Assembly: GCA_014729145.1 (NCBI GenBank)
Contig: WJKL01000003.1
Span: forward strand, 1 to 12,419
Origin: Candidatus Woesearchaeota archaeon
GTDB lineage: Archaea; Nanobdellota; Nanobdellia; Woesearchaeales; WJKL01
Reading direction: 5' to 3'
DNA length: 12,419 nucleotides
A program made the translations under genes and the position numbers. Below the pieces are notes generated by a model. It was not told where the DNA came from, did no database searches, and saw only the letters and a list, made by a program, of their open reading frames with translations. Below, in pieces: positions 11,197-12,419 of this stretch (its first letter is position 1; each line of letters begins with the position of its first letter).

Positions 11197-12177
11197 ATGA
11201 AGTTAGATGCAAAAGATAAGAAGATTCTAAAAGCATTAGATGAGAATGCTCGTTATCCATTGTCTAAAATAGCAAAGAAAGCTTTGACTTCAAAACAAGT
11301 TGTAGACTACAGAATAAAATCCCTAAAGAAAAGAAAACTATTGAAAGGATTCAGCACAGCTATTGATATCTCAAAATTAGGATATTCAAGTTACACTGTC
11401 TACATTTTATTCCAAAGTATAACAAAAGAAAGAGAAAAAGAGATCATAGATTTCATCGTTCAACATCCATTTACAAGATGGTGTGTATCTTGTGCTGGAG
11501 AATACGATCTAGCTTTTACAATAACAGCATCTTCAACAAATCATTTCAATAAAACTCTAAAAGAAATCTTAAATTTTATAGGAGATAACTTAAATGAATA
11601 TGAAACTAATACAATTTTAGATTTCAGAGACTATAGTTTATCTTTTTTCTTTGATAATTATGTTCCAAGAACTGTAATGAGTGAAGCTGCAAAAGATAAA
11701 ATAGTTAAGATAGATAAAAAAGATATAGAAATTCTAAAACTTCTTCAAAAAAATGCAAGAATACCTTTGATAGACATTGCTAAACAACTAAACATCTCAG
11801 CAGACACAGTAAATTACAGAATTAAATCATTAAAAAATAAAAAACTCATAGTTGCATACACTCCCTCTATAAATTATAATATTTTAGGATATAATTGGTA
11901 TCAATTATTGATGCATCTAAAAAATATAACTGAACCTGAAGAAAAAAGACTGCTAAAAAGACTTTCAACAACAAAAGGAATAAGATATATTACAAGATGC
12001 ATTGGAAAGTGGAACTTTGAAATACATTTAGTTGTAAAAAACAACGCAGAATTAAAAGAAACAGTTATGGAACTTAGAAATATCTTTGCAGATTACTTAA
12101 AATCTTATGATACAAACATAATTCTAGAAAAACATAAATCATCAACAATGCCAAAAGGCATATTAGAACAATATTAA
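11197..12177 (+). CDS. Tandem Lrp/AsnC-family transcriptional regulator
   Basis: A 326-residue protein made of two Lrp units in series. Unit 1 (about 1-160) starts MKLDAKDKKILKALDENARYPLSKIAK with VVDYRIKSLKKRKLLKGF as recognition part, then a RAM-like sensor (YTVYILFQSITKE ... WCVSCAGEYDLAFTITA). Unit 2 (about 170-315) repeats this with IDKKDIEILKLLQKNARIPLIDIAK, TVNYRIKSLKNKKLIVAY and ITRCIGKWNFEIHLVV. Two DNA-binding domains in one chain suit two operator half-sites. RAM domains often bind amino acids; none can be named here. A leaderless start follows the TATA box. It diverges from the five-gene operon, its probable target. Its stop overlaps the minus-strand gene at the edge. Confidence 0.88.
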   Translation: MKLDAKDKKILKALDENARYPLSKIAKKALTSKQVVDYRIKSLKKRKLLKGFSTAIDISKLGYSSYTVYILFQSITKEREKEIIDFIVQHPFTRWCVSCAGEYDLAFTITASSTNHFNKTLKEILNFIGDNLNEYETNTILDFRDYSLSFFFDNYVPRTVMSEAAKDKIVKIDKKDIEILKLLQKNARIPLIDIAKQLNISADTVNYRIKSLKNKKLIVAYTPSINYNILGYNWYQLLMHLKNITEPEEKRLLKRLSTTKGIRYITRCIGKWNFEIHLVVKNNAELKETVMELRNIFADYLKSYDTNIILEKHKSSTMPKGILEQY

Positions 12178-12419
12178 TTATCCAATTCCTGCATCAACAG
12201 CAGATCTTCAGTTGTTAACTTGCCGCCTTTTTTCATTTTCTCCTTAACAGCAGCTTCTTTATCTTTTAACTTGTTTTTTTTGCTTTTTTTCTTCCTTGCT
12301 TCAAATCTTTTTTGTTCTTTTCCAGCAGCCTCTCCTAATTTTCCTACTTCAATAAGTTTCTCCTGAAGCTCGTCATTTGCTTTCATAAATTTCATCTTAA
12401 ATCTAGCAAAGTTCTTGAA
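12174..12419 (-). CDS. C-terminal part of an archaeal coiled-coil protein (COG1340-like)
   Basis: The frame is open to the window edge, so the gene probably begins outside. An ATG at 12395 exists, but codons before it read FKNFARFK and look coding. The visible part is a charged helix (MKFMKANDELQEKLIEVGKLG), a very basic stretch (FEARKKKSKKNKLKD) and the ending KMKKGGKLTTEDLLLMQELDN. The KGxKLTTEDLLxMQ ending resembles the C-terminus of archaeal COG1340 coiled-coil proteins of unknown function; this is from memory and tentative. It overlaps the end of the Lrp gene by 4 nt, tail to tail. Confidence 0.5.
   Translation of the reverse strand, partial: FKNFARFKMKFMKANDELQEKLIEVGKLGEAAGKEQKRFEARKKKSKKNKLKDKEAAVKEKMKKGGKLTTEDLLLMQELDN

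Overview
The window is AT-rich archaeal DNA, most probably from a DPANN archaeon of the Woesearchaeota/Pacearchaeota type; that assignment is an inference. The archaeal evidence is direct: RNA polymerase subunits Rpo7 (E') and Spt4/E'', ribosomal proteins S24e and S27ae, TrmB-like and Lrp-like regulators, TATA boxes about 26-29 nt upstream of start codons, and a GGTGAT Shine-Dalgarno (SD) element.

Positions 1-3130 form a core segment: the tail of a cation/proton antiporter, an endonuclease IV-type DNA repair enzyme, an FCF1-like PIN protein, then an apparent operon rpo7 - spt4 - rps24e - rps27ae. Positions 8500-9350 hold a second core pair on the minus strand: a eukaryote-like inosine triphosphate pyrophosphatase and a nucleotidyltransferase-like protein. 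In many archaea S27ae is followed by kae1-bud32 and then the Ham1/ITPase gene; here that gap holds accessory DNA.

Positions 3131-8492 are the accessory island. It has three cassettes of the same design. Each has a minus-strand partner gene or operon and a divergently transcribed plus-strand TrmB-like regulator of 243-248 residues. The partners are (1) a 264-residue protein with a PHPT1/Janus-like C-terminal domain, (2) an unrecognised helical protein, and (3) a secreted protein that reads like a beta-barrel, coupled to a methyltransferase. All three partner promoters carry TGTGATTACTA between the TATA box and the inferred transcription start, so they look like one regulon with three paralogous regulators. 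A fragment at 6202-6322 looks like a displaced 3' end of rps27ae, which suggests that cassettes 1 and 2 entered at that gene. A stranded SD-plus-ATG next to the same junction supports this weakly.

Positions 9462-12177 repeat the divergent design with another regulator family. A tandem Lrp/AsnC regulator faces a minus-strand operon of five small unknown genes, two of them under 60 codons. An 8-bp inverted repeat flanks both promoters. The last gene of this operon appears to carry a one-base frameshift near its start. The window ends in the C-terminal part of a coiled-coil protein on the minus strand.

The regulators and most stand-alone genes look leaderless, whereas the regulated minus-strand genes mostly have short leaders with a strong SD. 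No tRNA, rRNA, CRISPR array, transposase or integrase was seen.
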